DNA of 64,000 nucleotides from NCBI RefSeq assembly GCF_030409905.1, contig NZ_JAUFQT010000001.1, positions 704,001-768,000 of the forward strand. The letters are read 5' to 3'. Below, in pieces: positions 1 to 7,395 of this stretch. Each line of letters starts with the position of its first letter. Positions within the stretch are counted from its first letter, which is position 1. The stretch is from Echinicola jeungdonensis (GTDB taxonomy: Bacteria > Bacteroidota > Bacteroidia > Cytophagales > Cyclobacteriaceae). The position numbers and the translations under genes are program-made. A model generated the notes under the pieces. That model made no database searches. It had not been told where the DNA came from and worked only from the letters and a program-made list of their open reading frames with translations.

Positions 1-253
1 ATTCCTTGATAGAGCGGGCACTGTCTTTAATGCTTTCCCCTCCGCAAAAATGGCCAAACACCGTTTTTTTCATGAGTCCCTTTACCGGCAACTTTAATTT
101 TATGGCTAACCTGGCCATTGCTACTCCCAAAATTACAGCCCACTTCTGATTCATGGCAGTAAATATGAGGTACATCTTTTTTAACTCCGCATCACTTCTA
201 GATGCAAAGGCAACTTCTACATTCTCAAAAGAAATATTGGGTTTTGTATTCAT
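1..253 (-). CDS. Proline dehydrogenase (N-terminal part)
   Basis: The minus-strand frame opens at ATG 253 and runs off the left edge, giving about 84 residues. It begins MNTKPNISFENVEVAFASRS and continues with a helical segment containing KLKLPVKGLMKK and FGHFCGGESI. This matches my recollection of the N-terminus of Bacteroidota proline dehydrogenases, FAD enzymes that oxidise proline to pyrroline-5-carboxylate. The catalytic barrel lies outside the window, so the assignment rests on the N-terminal signature only. A possible -7 element (TATATTTG, minus strand, 278-271) sits just upstream of the ATG. Confidence 0.7.
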   Translation of the reverse strand, partial: MNTKPNISFENVEVAFASRSDAELKKMYLIFTAMNQKWAVILGVAMARLAIKLKLPVKGLMKKTVFGHFCGGESIKDSARSIKE

Positions 254-600
254 ATTATCGATTCAACGTGCAAATATACCAAAAAAAACACCTACTGACT
301 TTATTTTGTCATCTGAATTCTATTAAGACTATATTTTCCTAAAGAAATATTAAGTCCACCTTATTTCAACCATATCTTGAATTAAAATACGTACAGTTTT
401 CGTGCTTGACAAAAACTGATCTAAAATTTATTTATGATCAATACCATGTTTTTAAGTACAACCTTTAAAAAAACGGTTAAGGAAATAACATTCACCTCTT
501 TCCTCCTCTATAATTGTTTAACTTAAATCAGTAAATTTTGTTACCCCTATCTGCTTACATAAATAAATTGATCCACCTTGCAAAAAATAATTGTTTTTTT
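254..600. other. AT-rich intergenic region
   Basis: This stretch lies between the divergent proline dehydrogenase gene and the aromatic attenuator. A TAnnTTTG match at 278-271 on the minus strand could serve the left gene. Otherwise it is AT-rich with only chance-like short frames, for example 30 codons from 434, and no RNA gene or repeat that I can recognise. Confidence 0.5.
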
Positions 601-632
601 ATTGGTTTTTAAAGGAACAACTTTTAATTTTG
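601..632 (+). promoter_or_regulatory. Candidate promoter of the aromatic attenuator/operon
   Basis: ATTG (601-604), a 20-base spacer and TAATTTTG (625-632) fit the Bacteroidota housekeeping promoter (TTTG, 19-21 bases, TAnnTTTG); the -7 box is an exact match. Transcription would start near 636-638, essentially at the leader-peptide ATG (638), so the leader may be translated from a leaderless or nearly leaderless transcript. This is inference from consensus only. Confidence 0.45.
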
Positions 633-637
633 AAGCC

Positions 638-733
638 ATGTTTAAACAAGCAGCAACATACTTTATTTACTTCTTCTTTTACTTTCGTCCAATCGGTCGA
701 ATCGGAGCTGCTTATTGTCTGAATAAAAAATAA
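638..733 (+). CDS. Phe/Tyr-rich leader peptide of the aromatic operon
   Basis: ATG 638 to TAA 731-733 encodes 31 residues. The core YFIYFFFYF (residues 8-16) is eight Phe/Tyr codons in nine. In total 6 of 31 residues are Phe and 4 are Tyr. The frame lies directly upstream of a strong intrinsic terminator and of the gene for DAHP synthase-chorismate mutase, the entry enzyme for Phe and Tyr synthesis. This is the layout of the enterobacterial pheA leader. The tail (residues 17-31, RPIGRIGAAYCLNKK) overlaps the RNA segment that forms the alternative hairpins. The peptide probably has no function beyond sensing charged tRNA-Phe and tRNA-Tyr. It is too short for ordinary gene callers and was found by reading the leader by eye. 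Confidence 0.8.
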   Translation: MFKQAATYFIYFFFYFRPIGRIGAAYCLNKK

Positions 734-754
734 AATTTCATACATCAATCAGGG

Positions 755-783
755 AGCCCGATTCGAAAGAATCGGGCTTTTTT
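755..783 (+). terminator. Intrinsic terminator of the attenuator
   Basis: A perfect 10-base-pair stem (AGCCCGATTC / GAATCGGGCT) with a GAAA tetraloop is followed by a run of T (778-783). It stands 22 bases before the ATG of the DAHP synthase gene rather than after a gene, which marks it as regulatory. Confidence 0.85.
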
Positions 784-805
784 GTTAGAATCAAGTTAAA
801 ACAAA

Positions 806-1909
806 ATGAAAGATCACTTACAAACATCAGAATGGGGCCTTGGACTGGAAGGACATATTATCATCGCAGGACCCTGTAGCGCTGAAACCCCAGAGCAAGT
901 GGAAAAAGTTTGCCTGGACATGAAAAAAGAAAATATCATCCCTTCCATGTTCCGTGCTGGAATCTGGAAACCAAGAACCAGACCAGGAAGCTTCGAAGGA
1001 ATCGGTGAAGATGGCCTAAAATGGATGGAGATTGTAAGGAACCACCTGAACATCCCTATTACCACTGAAGTTGGAAACACTGCCCACGTGGAATTGGCTT
1101 TGAAACACAATGTTGATGTCCTTTGGATTGGTGCCCGTACTACGGTAAACCCTTTCGCTGTACAGGAAATTGCCGAAGCCCTAAGAGGTACTGACATCCC
1201 TGTCATGGTCAAAAACCCAATGAACCCAGACCTTCAACTTTGGTTAGGCGCATTGGAAAGATTATATGCAGTAGGTATCCATAAACTGGCTGCCATCCAC
1301 AGAGGATTCAGCGATGCTTACGACAAAAGATTCAGAAACAAGCCTAACTGGTCCATGCCCATCCACTTGAAAAGAGAATGGAAAGGAATGGAAGTCATCA
1401 ATGACCCCAGTCATATCGTAGGAAAAAGAGAGGGTATTTTGGAAGTTGCCCAAAGAGCAATCAACTTCGGGTTGGACGGATTGATGATCGAAACCCACCA
1501 TGACCCTGACAATGCATGGAGTGATGCCAAGCAACAGGTTACACCTGCACAATTGAAAGAAATCCTCTCCAAGATTGATTTCAAGAAAACCTTGGACAAA
1601 GAAAAACCAAGTGAAAAGCTGCATGATTTAAGATCTGCTGTGGACCATATGGATGACCAATTGTTGGATTTGCTTGCTGAGAGATTTGCTGTCATTGACC
1701 AAATTGGAGCCCATAAAAGAGAACACAAACTGACCGTTTTCCAGGCAGACCGTTGGAAGCAAGTAATGGATTCCAGAACTGAAAAAGGTGTTAAAAAAGG
1801 ATTGAGCGAAAAATTCATGAAAGAATTGCTTTTCTCTATCCATGAAGAATCAGTTAAAAGACAAGAAAAGCAATTAAGAGCAGGAGATCCTGTCGATAAA
1901 AAAGCATAA
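806..1909 (+). CDS. Bifunctional DAHP synthase / chorismate mutase
   Basis: The protein has 367 residues. Residues 1 to about 255 form a DAHP synthase TIM barrel of the AroF/KDOPS-like type, with AGPCSAE (21-27), KPRTRPGSF (55-63), ITTEV (85-89) and VKNP (135-138). Likely metal ligands are C24, H165, E229 and D240. Residues 270-355 form an AroQ-type chorismate mutase helical domain; R276, R293, K304, R316 and E347/348 match the usual active-site pattern. It would condense PEP with erythrose 4-phosphate and also convert chorismate to prephenate, so one protein holds the first committed step and the Phe/Tyr branch point. It is the first structural gene after the Phe/Tyr attenuator, followed by aroB and aroA. 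In Bacillus AroA the mutase is N-terminal; here it is C-terminal. Confidence 0.93.
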   Translation: MKDHLQTSEWGLGLEGHIIIAGPCSAETPEQVEKVCLDMKKENIIPSMFRAGIWKPRTRPGSFEGIGEDGLKWMEIVRNHLNIPITTEVGNTAHVELALKHNVDVLWIGARTTVNPFAVQEIAEALRGTDIPVMVKNPMNPDLQLWLGALERLYAVGIHKLAAIHRGFSDAYDKRFRNKPNWSMPIHLKREWKGMEVINDPSHIVGKREGILEVAQRAINFGLDGLMIETHHDPDNAWSDAKQQVTPAQLKEILSKIDFKKTLDKEKPSEKLHDLRSAVDHMDDQLLDLLAERFAVIDQIGAHKREHKLTVFQADRWKQVMDSRTEKGVKKGLSEKFMKELLFSIHEESVKRQEKQLRAGDPVDKKA

Positions 1910-1941
1910 CTGATTATATTTGTTCAAAAACAAAAAAGCCA

Positions 1942-2979
1942 TTGGAATCAATAATTTTCTCGACCCAGATTGCCACTGATCTAGATCGGTATTTGAAGAC
2001 CAAAAACTTCTCAAAGCTTGGTCTTATTGCAGACCAAAATACCTTCAATGCCTGCTATCCTTTAATCCAGGAAATCCTCCCCAAACACGAGCATTTCCAG
2101 TTTCAGGCAGGGGAGGGCAATAAAAACCTGCAAACCTGTATATCCATTTGGGAATGGATGACCGATTGTGCATTTGACAGAAAATCACTGATTATTAATC
2201 TTGGAGGCGGAGTGACTGGAGATATGGGCGGATTTTGCGCAAGCACCTACAAAAGGGGCATCAGGTTCGTAAATATACCAACCACTCTGCTTTCCCAAGT
2301 TGATGCCAGTGTAGGGGGCAAGTTGGGGGTGGATTTTAATGGTTTCAAAAACCATATTGGGGTATTTAATGAACCTGAGGCGGTAATCATTTCTGATGCC
2401 TTTTTGAAAACCCTACCCCTTCCTGAGTTAAGGTCAGGTTATGCCGAGGTCATTAAACATGGCCTTATCATGAATGAAAATTATTTTCACAGCCTTAAAT
2501 CCCACAACTGGGAGACACAGAAGTGGAAAGACATCATCGAAAAATCCGTTTCCATTAAAAAGGAAGTGGTGGAGAAAGACCCCAAAGAAGAAGGTTTGCG
2601 TAAAATCCTGAACTTTGGTCATACCGTGGGCCATGCTGTGGAATCCTTTTATTTGGGCAGCAAGTATCATCTACTTCATGGTGAGGCTATTGCCATAGGC
2701 ATGATTGCCGAAGCATACCTTTCCAGACAACATATCGGCTTTTCCCAAGAGGGCCTTGACACCATCATCGAAACTCTTCTGTCCATTTTTGGCAAAGTCA
2801 ATATTCCTTCAGAAGATCTGGAAGCCATTGCCCAATTATGCTTTCAGGACAAAAAGAATGAAGGCAAAACCATCAACTGTTCCCTGTTGAAAAAAATCGG
2901 GTCATGTGATTATAATATTGCCGTCAGCCAAGAAGACATTATTAATTCCTTAAATTTTTACAATACCATCCATAAATGA
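1942..2979 (+). CDS. aroB: 3-dehydroquinate synthase
   Basis: The 345-residue protein has the NAD-binding GGGVTGD (88-94), IPTTLLSQVDASVGGK (112-127), the metal-site AEVIKHG, NFGHTVGHA and LHGEA motifs of the AroB family. It cyclises DAHP to 3-dehydroquinate, the second shikimate step. The best-fitting start is TTG at 1942, because no ATG precedes the conserved N-terminus. It lies 32 bases after the DAHP synthase gene and overlaps aroA by four bases (ATGA), which indicates one operon with translational coupling to aroA. Confidence 0.95.
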   Translation: MESIIFSTQIATDLDRYLKTKNFSKLGLIADQNTFNACYPLIQEILPKHEHFQFQAGEGNKNLQTCISIWEWMTDCAFDRKSLIINLGGGVTGDMGGFCASTYKRGIRFVNIPTTLLSQVDASVGGKLGVDFNGFKNHIGVFNEPEAVIISDAFLKTLPLPELRSGYAEVIKHGLIMNENYFHSLKSHNWETQKWKDIIEKSVSIKKEVVEKDPKEEGLRKILNFGHTVGHAVESFYLGSKYHLLHGEAIAIGMIAEAYLSRQHIGFSQEGLDTIIETLLSIFGKVNIPSEDLEAIAQLCFQDKKNEGKTINCSLLKKIGSCDYNIAVSQEDIINSLNFYNTIHK

Positions 2980-4187
2980 AACCCATTACGCTTCCGGTCA
3001 AATCCTCCTTTGGCGAAGTGACCATCCCCTTGCCATCATCCAAAAGTGAAAGCAACAGGGTATTGATCATTGATGCCCTGACTCCCGGGAAAAATCATAT
3101 TACCAACCTGGCTGAAGCCCGGGATACACAAACCATGATCCGCCTTTTAAAAGAGGATCCGGAAACTTTCGATGTTTTGGACGCAGGAACCACCATGCGT
3201 TTCCTGACGGCATTTGCAGCCTTAACCGGCCGAAAAAAGACATTGACAGGAACTCCAAGGATGTGTGAAAGACCCATCGGGATTTTAGTGGATGCTTTAA
3301 GGGAAATCGGAGCCGATATTTCCTACAAAGGCCAGGAAGGTTTCCCTCCTATGGAGACCAAAGGTTTCAATAAGCAGCTTGCAAATCATATCAAAATCAG
3401 GGGAGATGTCAGCAGCCAATACATTTCTGCACTTTTGATGAATGCCCCATTGCTGCCCCAAGGTCTGACTTTAGAGTTGACTGGAAAAATCGGCTCCAGG
3501 ACTTATATTGAAATGACTCTGGAACTGATGAGGCAATTTGGTATAGAATACAGCTTTGAAGGGAACATAATTAAAGTACCTCACCAAACCTATAAGAACA
3601 CTTCTTTTGCCGTGGAAAGTGACTGGTCAGGTGCCAGCTATTGGTTCAGCCTGGTGGCCTGTGCAGATAAAGGCGAGTTTTTCCTTGAAGGATTAAAGCC
3701 CAACAGTTTGCAGGGAGATTCCAAGATAGTAGACATCATGGATAAGCTTGGCGTGCAGAGTGAATTTAAAGATGGGGGTATTTTGCTGACAAAAAAACCA
3801 GTTTCAGGATTACCTAAATTTGACTTCACCCATTGCCCGGACCTGGCTCAGACTGTCGCAGTTACTTGTGCCCTGACAGGACAAAAAAGTGAATTCACAG
3901 GACTGGAAAGCCTAAGGATCAAAGAAACTGACCGGATTTATGCACTTCAGCAGGAATTGGCCAAATTCAATGCTCAACTGGTGGAAGGAGAAAATGAAAT
4001 TTTCACCCTGATTCCTTCAAATGAAATTCCTGAGGAAGTGAATATTCACACCTATGATGACCACCGTATGGCCATGGCTTTTATGCCGCTGGCTACCAAA
4101 ACCAAGGTCACCTTTGATGACCAGGAAGTGGTCAATAAATCTTACCCCAGCTTTTGGAAACATTGTGCTTTGGTAGGTTTATCCTAA
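2976..4187 (+). CDS. aroA: 3-phosphoshikimate 1-carboxyvinyltransferase (EPSP synthase)
   Basis: The 403-residue protein shows the N-terminal LPSSKSESNR motif (K23 as the PEP/shikimate-3-phosphate lysine), DAGTTMRF, GDVSSQYISALLM, DWSGASYW, IKETDR and YDDHRMAM. It transfers enolpyruvate from PEP to shikimate 3-phosphate. It is shorter than the roughly 427-residue E. coli enzyme, but all recognisable catalytic motifs are present. ATG 2976 overlaps the aroB stop. It is the last gene of the attenuator-controlled operon, followed by a terminator. The shikimate kinase that makes its substrate is encoded elsewhere, at 19539-20069. Confidence 0.95.
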   Translation: MKPITLPVKSSFGEVTIPLPSSKSESNRVLIIDALTPGKNHITNLAEARDTQTMIRLLKEDPETFDVLDAGTTMRFLTAFAALTGRKKTLTGTPRMCERPIGILVDALREIGADISYKGQEGFPPMETKGFNKQLANHIKIRGDVSSQYISALLMNAPLLPQGLTLELTGKIGSRTYIEMTLELMRQFGIEYSFEGNIIKVPHQTYKNTSFAVESDWSGASYWFSLVACADKGEFFLEGLKPNSLQGDSKIVDIMDKLGVQSEFKDGGILLTKKPVSGLPKFDFTHCPDLAQTVAVTCALTGQKSEFTGLESLRIKETDRIYALQQELAKFNAQLVEGENEIFTLIPSNEIPEEVNIHTYDDHRMAMAFMPLATKTKVTFDDQEVVNKSYPSFWKHCALVGLS

Positions 4188-4207
4188 AAATTCCAAGAAA
4201 GACATTT

Positions 4208-4239
4208 AAAGGGAGGCCTAATTAAGTCTCCCTTTTTTT
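4208..4239 (+). terminator. Intrinsic terminator after aroA
   Basis: AAAGGGAG (4208-4215) pairs with CTCCCTTT (4228-4235) and runs into seven T. It separates the aroA operon from the pheA unit, so the pheA unit needs its own promoter. Confidence 0.7.
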
Positions 4240-4433
4240 ATGTCTATCAGAAAGTAAATTGGGGTAATTAGGGTATTTGTTGTTACCCCGGTACTTTTCA
4301 AAGTAAATCAGCAATTGTGTTTTTTCTTTATATTATTATTTTCCCTTTTGCACAATAGGTTGGATTGGCACTCAAAAGGATTACGCAACATCATTCATTC
4401 AAAGGGAAATGATGTCTATTTTCATAATAGTAC

Positions 4434-4441
4434 TATTTTTG
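4434..4441 (+). promoter_or_regulatory. Candidate -7 element of the pheA operon
   Basis: TATTTTTG is an exact TAnnTTTG match placed after the aroA terminator and just before the pheA frame. No convincing -33 TTTG is seen. Transcription would begin near 4446, leaving a leader of about 10 bases to TTG 4455 or about 40 bases to TTG 4488. Confidence 0.35.
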
Positions 4442-4454
4442 TGGTGCCGGTCGA

Positions 4455-5324
4455 TTGAACGGAAAGTCAACCAAGAATTATTCGATTTTGAAAGATACAC
4501 AGGAGAAAATCGCCATACAGGGCATCAAAGGATCTTACCATTATCAAGTGGCCAAAAATGTATTTGGTCCGGATACCGGGATTATTGAGTGCCTTTCTTT
4601 TACAGAACTGGTCAAAAAAATCATCCAAAAAGAAGCAGACATTGGGATTTTAGCTTTGGAGAATTCCATTGCAGGCGCTATTCTGCCTAATTATGATTTG
4701 ATCGACCGGAACAACCTTCAGATTACCGGAGAATTTTATTTGCCCATTTCCCATCAATTGATGGCCCTCCCAGGGCAAACCATCCAAGACATCAAAGAAG
4801 TTCGCTCCCACCCCATGGCTTTGCTTCAGTGTAAAGCATTTTTTGAAAAGTACCCCCATATTCAACTAATTGAGGACATGGACACCGCATCAGTAGCCAG
4901 GGACATTAGAGAAAAAAAATTAAAAGGAGTGGGTGCAATCGCCGGTGTTGCTGCAGCAGATTTTTTTGAATTGGAAATTTTGGCTTCCGATATTCAAACC
5001 ATTAAAAATAATATCACCCGCTTTTGCATCGTCCAAAATGAAAATGAGGCCAATACGCAAAAAGGTTTCGATAAGGTTTCCCTAAAGCTGGTTTTGGAAA
5101 ACCAAAAAGGAATCCTGGCCAAAGTACTTCAGGTGATGAGTGAGCATAACTTGGATTTGACTAAAATCCAATCCCTGCCAGTGATTGACAAACCCTGGCA
5201 TTATGCCTTTTTTATTGACCTTTTGTTTGAATCCAAGGAGGATTACACGCAAACCCTATCTGTTCTTGAGAAAATGGATATTTCCATCAAAATTCTCGGT
5301 GAATACAAAAACGCAAAAATCTAA
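4455..5324 (+). CDS. pheA: Prephenate dehydratase
   Basis: The frame has up to 289 residues. Residues 18-190 form the dehydratase domain (KIAIQGIKGSYHYQVA, LALENSIAG, SHPMALLQC, NNITRFCIV with the conserved TRF). Residues 205-285 form a C-terminal ACT domain (KVSLKLVLENQKGILAKVL) for likely Phe feedback. It converts prephenate to phenylpyruvate. There is no fused chorismate mutase; that activity sits on the DAHP synthase at 806-1909. No ATG is available upstream of the conserved region. TTG 4455 gives the longest frame and TTG 4488 (MKDTQEKIAIQG) is an equally good start. It lies three bases before the aminotransferase gene. Confidence 0.93.
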   Translation: MNGKSTKNYSILKDTQEKIAIQGIKGSYHYQVAKNVFGPDTGIIECLSFTELVKKIIQKEADIGILALENSIAGAILPNYDLIDRNNLQITGEFYLPISHQLMALPGQTIQDIKEVRSHPMALLQCKAFFEKYPHIQLIEDMDTASVARDIREKKLKGVGAIAGVAAADFFELEILASDIQTIKNNITRFCIVQNENEANTQKGFDKVSLKLVLENQKGILAKVLQVMSEHNLDLTKIQSLPVIDKPWHYAFFIDLLFESKEDYTQTLSVLEKMDISIKILGEYKNAKI

Positions 5325-5327
5325 AAC

Positions 5328-6470
5328 ATGATCAGTCCGGCCCAGCGTCTAAACAACGTCAAAGAATATTATTTTTCTCAAAAATTAAGGGAGGTAGCCC
5401 AATTGAAAGCTGATGGAGCGCCCATCATCAATATGGGGATTGGAAGCCCTGATCTCCCACCACACGAAAGTGTTATAGAGGCACTGAACCAAACCAGCAT
5501 AAAAGCAGATGTCCATGGTTATCAAAGTTACCAGGGACTACCCGCTTTAAGGGAGGGCATTGCTTCTTTTTATAAAAAGTATTACCAGGTCCAGCTCCAA
5601 CCTCAGGATGAAATACTCCCTATGATGGGCTCCAAAGAAGCCATAATGCATATTTCCATGGCTTACCTAAACCCCGGAGACAAGGTACTAATCCCAAATC
5701 CTGGATATCCCACTTATTCTTCAGTGACTGAACTAGTGGGTGCAGAAGCTATTTATTATGATTTAAAAGGGGAAAACAACTGGTTACCTGATTTTCAGCA
5801 ATTGGAAGAATTTGCAAAAAAAGGAATCAAGATAATGTGGATCAACTACCCCCATATGCCTACAGGTGCCAATGCTCCTGAAACCACCCTCTCCCAATTG
5901 GTTGAGTTTGGCAAAAAGCATGGGATCTTACTTGTCAATGACAACCCCTACAGCTTTATCCTAACAGCCAAACCTCTCAGCATTCTTTCCATACCTGGAG
6001 CCAGGGAGGTAGCCATGGAACTTAACTCCCTTAGCAAAACCTATAATATGCCTGGATGGAGAGTGGGAATGCTTTGCGGGAAGTCAACCTACCTGAAGGA
6101 GGTTTTAAAGGTAAAAAGCAATATGGATTCTGGGATGTTTTTGGGCATACAAAAAGGAGCAATAGCAGCTTTAAACCTTGACAAAACCTGGTTTGAACAA
6201 ATGGATGATATATATAGATCCAGAAGAGAGCTGGTATGGCAAATTATTGACAAAATCGGGGCATCCTACGACAAAAGCAGTTCGGGAATGTTTGTATGGG
6301 CCAAATTACCAGAGGGCCAGGACAGCAAAGCATTTGTTGATCAGCTATTGCAAAAAAACCATCTTTTTATTGCACCAGGAGACATTTTTGGCAGCAATGG
6401 AATTGGATATATCCGTTTTTCCCTTTGTGTTCCAGAAGATAAAATCAAAGAGGCATTAAAAAGGATTTAA
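5328..6470 (+). CDS. PLP-dependent class I/II aminotransferase, probably aromatic
   Basis: The 380-residue fold-type I aminotransferase has the PLP lysine at K237 in SLSKTYNMPGWRVG, with N173, D205 and Y208 in the usual cofactor positions and IRFSLC near the C-terminus. Between pheA and tyrA, its likely job is the final transamination of phenylpyruvate and hydroxyphenylpyruvate to Phe and Tyr, although aspartate or other substrates cannot be excluded. The usual NYPNNPTGA motif reads NYPHMPTGA here; the asparagine that contacts PLP (N173) is kept. It is three bases from pheA and 42 bases from tyrA. Confidence 0.88.
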   Translation: MISPAQRLNNVKEYYFSQKLREVAQLKADGAPIINMGIGSPDLPPHESVIEALNQTSIKADVHGYQSYQGLPALREGIASFYKKYYQVQLQPQDEILPMMGSKEAIMHISMAYLNPGDKVLIPNPGYPTYSSVTELVGAEAIYYDLKGENNWLPDFQQLEEFAKKGIKIMWINYPHMPTGANAPETTLSQLVEFGKKHGILLVNDNPYSFILTAKPLSILSIPGAREVAMELNSLSKTYNMPGWRVGMLCGKSTYLKEVLKVKSNMDSGMFLGIQKGAIAALNLDKTWFEQMDDIYRSRRELVWQIIDKIGASYDKSSSGMFVWAKLPEGQDSKAFVDQLLQKNHLFIAPGDIFGSNGIGYIRFSLCVPEDKIKEALKRI

Positions 6471-6512
6471 TAACAAAATGGCTAATCTCAATCAACCCAT
6501 TAGAAAATCCAT

Positions 6513-7361
6513 ATGAAAAAGGTACATATCATCGGTTTGGGGCTATTAGGGGGATCTTTTGCCCTGGCCTTAAAAAAAGCTTTCCCAGGCATCCGCATTA
6601 CCGGAACAGACCATAATCAGCAACACCAAGAGGAAGCTGTTCAAATTGGTTTAATTGAGGAAATAAAAGATGTTGCAGCCCCTGATACAGACCTAATCCT
6701 AATAGCCACCCCTGTTCATACCATTCCGGATTTGCTCAGGTCAGTTTTGGGCAAGATAGATAAAAACACTCTGGTCATGGATTTTGGAAGCACTAAAGCA
6801 CAAATCTGCCAATCCATAGCAGACCACCCCAATCGGGAAAACTATCTTGCTGCTCACCCCATTGCAGGGACAGAATTTTCCGGACCAAAAGCTGCTATCG
6901 ATCACTTATTTTCCGGGAAGATCCTTATACTTTGTGAATTGGAAAAAACCAACCTGGAATTAAAGGGGAAAGCATATGAGATTTTTGAAGCCCTTGGGGT
7001 AAAACTCCGTTTTATGGGACCAATGGAACATGACAACCAGTTGGCTTATGTTTCCCATTTATCACATATCAGTTCATTTATGTTAGGAAAAACGGTTTTG
7101 GATAAAATGGAAGATGATAAAAATATATTGAATATGGCAGGAAGCGGTTTTTCTTCCACGGTTAGATTAGCCAAAAGTTCACCAGCTATGTGGACTCCCA
7201 TCATTAAGGAAAATAAAAGCAATATCCTGGAAGCCCTTAACCAATATATCAATAACCTGATGGAATTCAGAGACGAAATTGTTCAGGATGATTACAAAAA
7301 GCTTTTCAAGAAAATGGAGGAAATTAATAGAATCGGAAATTTGTTAAACTTGGAAAAATAA
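6513..7361 (+). CDS. tyrA: Prephenate dehydrogenase
   Basis: The 282-residue protein has an N-terminal Rossmann domain (GLGLLGGS at 8-15), the HPIAGTE catalytic loop (H115), and a helical dimerisation domain with YVSHLSHISSF. It decarboxylates prephenate oxidatively to 4-hydroxyphenylpyruvate. There is no ACT or chorismate mutase domain, so feedback must act elsewhere (on DAHP synthase or through the leader). It is the third gene of the pheA-aminotransferase-tyrA unit. The next gene is convergent, with only 34 bases between and no convincing terminator. Confidence 0.94.
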   Translation: MKKVHIIGLGLLGGSFALALKKAFPGIRITGTDHNQQHQEEAVQIGLIEEIKDVAAPDTDLILIATPVHTIPDLLRSVLGKIDKNTLVMDFGSTKAQICQSIADHPNRENYLAAHPIAGTEFSGPKAAIDHLFSGKILILCELEKTNLELKGKAYEIFEALGVKLRFMGPMEHDNQLAYVSHLSHISSFMLGKTVLDKMEDDKNILNMAGSGFSSTVRLAKSSPAMWTPIIKENKSNILEALNQYINNLMEFRDEIVQDDYKKLFKKMEEINRIGNLLNLEK

Positions 7362-7395
7362 TTCATCCTCCTGCTTATCGGCCCCCTTTGGCAGG

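Larger units (their letters stand above)
638..783 (+). promoter_or_regulatory. Ribosome-mediated transcription attenuator
   Basis: Four segments can be paired by eye. Segment 1 (648-654, AAGCAGC) pairs with 707-713 (GCTGCTT). Segment 2 (697-709, TCGAATCGGAGCT) pairs with segment 3 (755-766, AGCCCGATTCGA), giving 12 base pairs with one bulged A. Segment 3 pairs with segment 4 (769-778) to form the terminator. A ribosome stalled on the Phe/Tyr codons (659-685) would cover segment 1, free segment 2 to sequester segment 3, and allow read-through. With ample charged tRNA the 1:2 pairing leaves the terminator free to form. The pairings are seen in the sequence; the mechanism is inferred from the classical trp/phe attenuators. 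Confidence 0.75.

Noticed and set aside
434..526. 30-codon ATG frame upstream of the attenuator
   Set aside because: No amino-acid bias, hairpin or spacing suggests a second leader; composition fits random AT-rich DNA.
4409..4588. ATG frame (MMSIFIIVLFLWC...) overlapping the pheA start, considered as a second Phe leader peptide
   Set aside because: It runs into pheA in another frame, has few Phe codons, and no terminator follows it before pheA.
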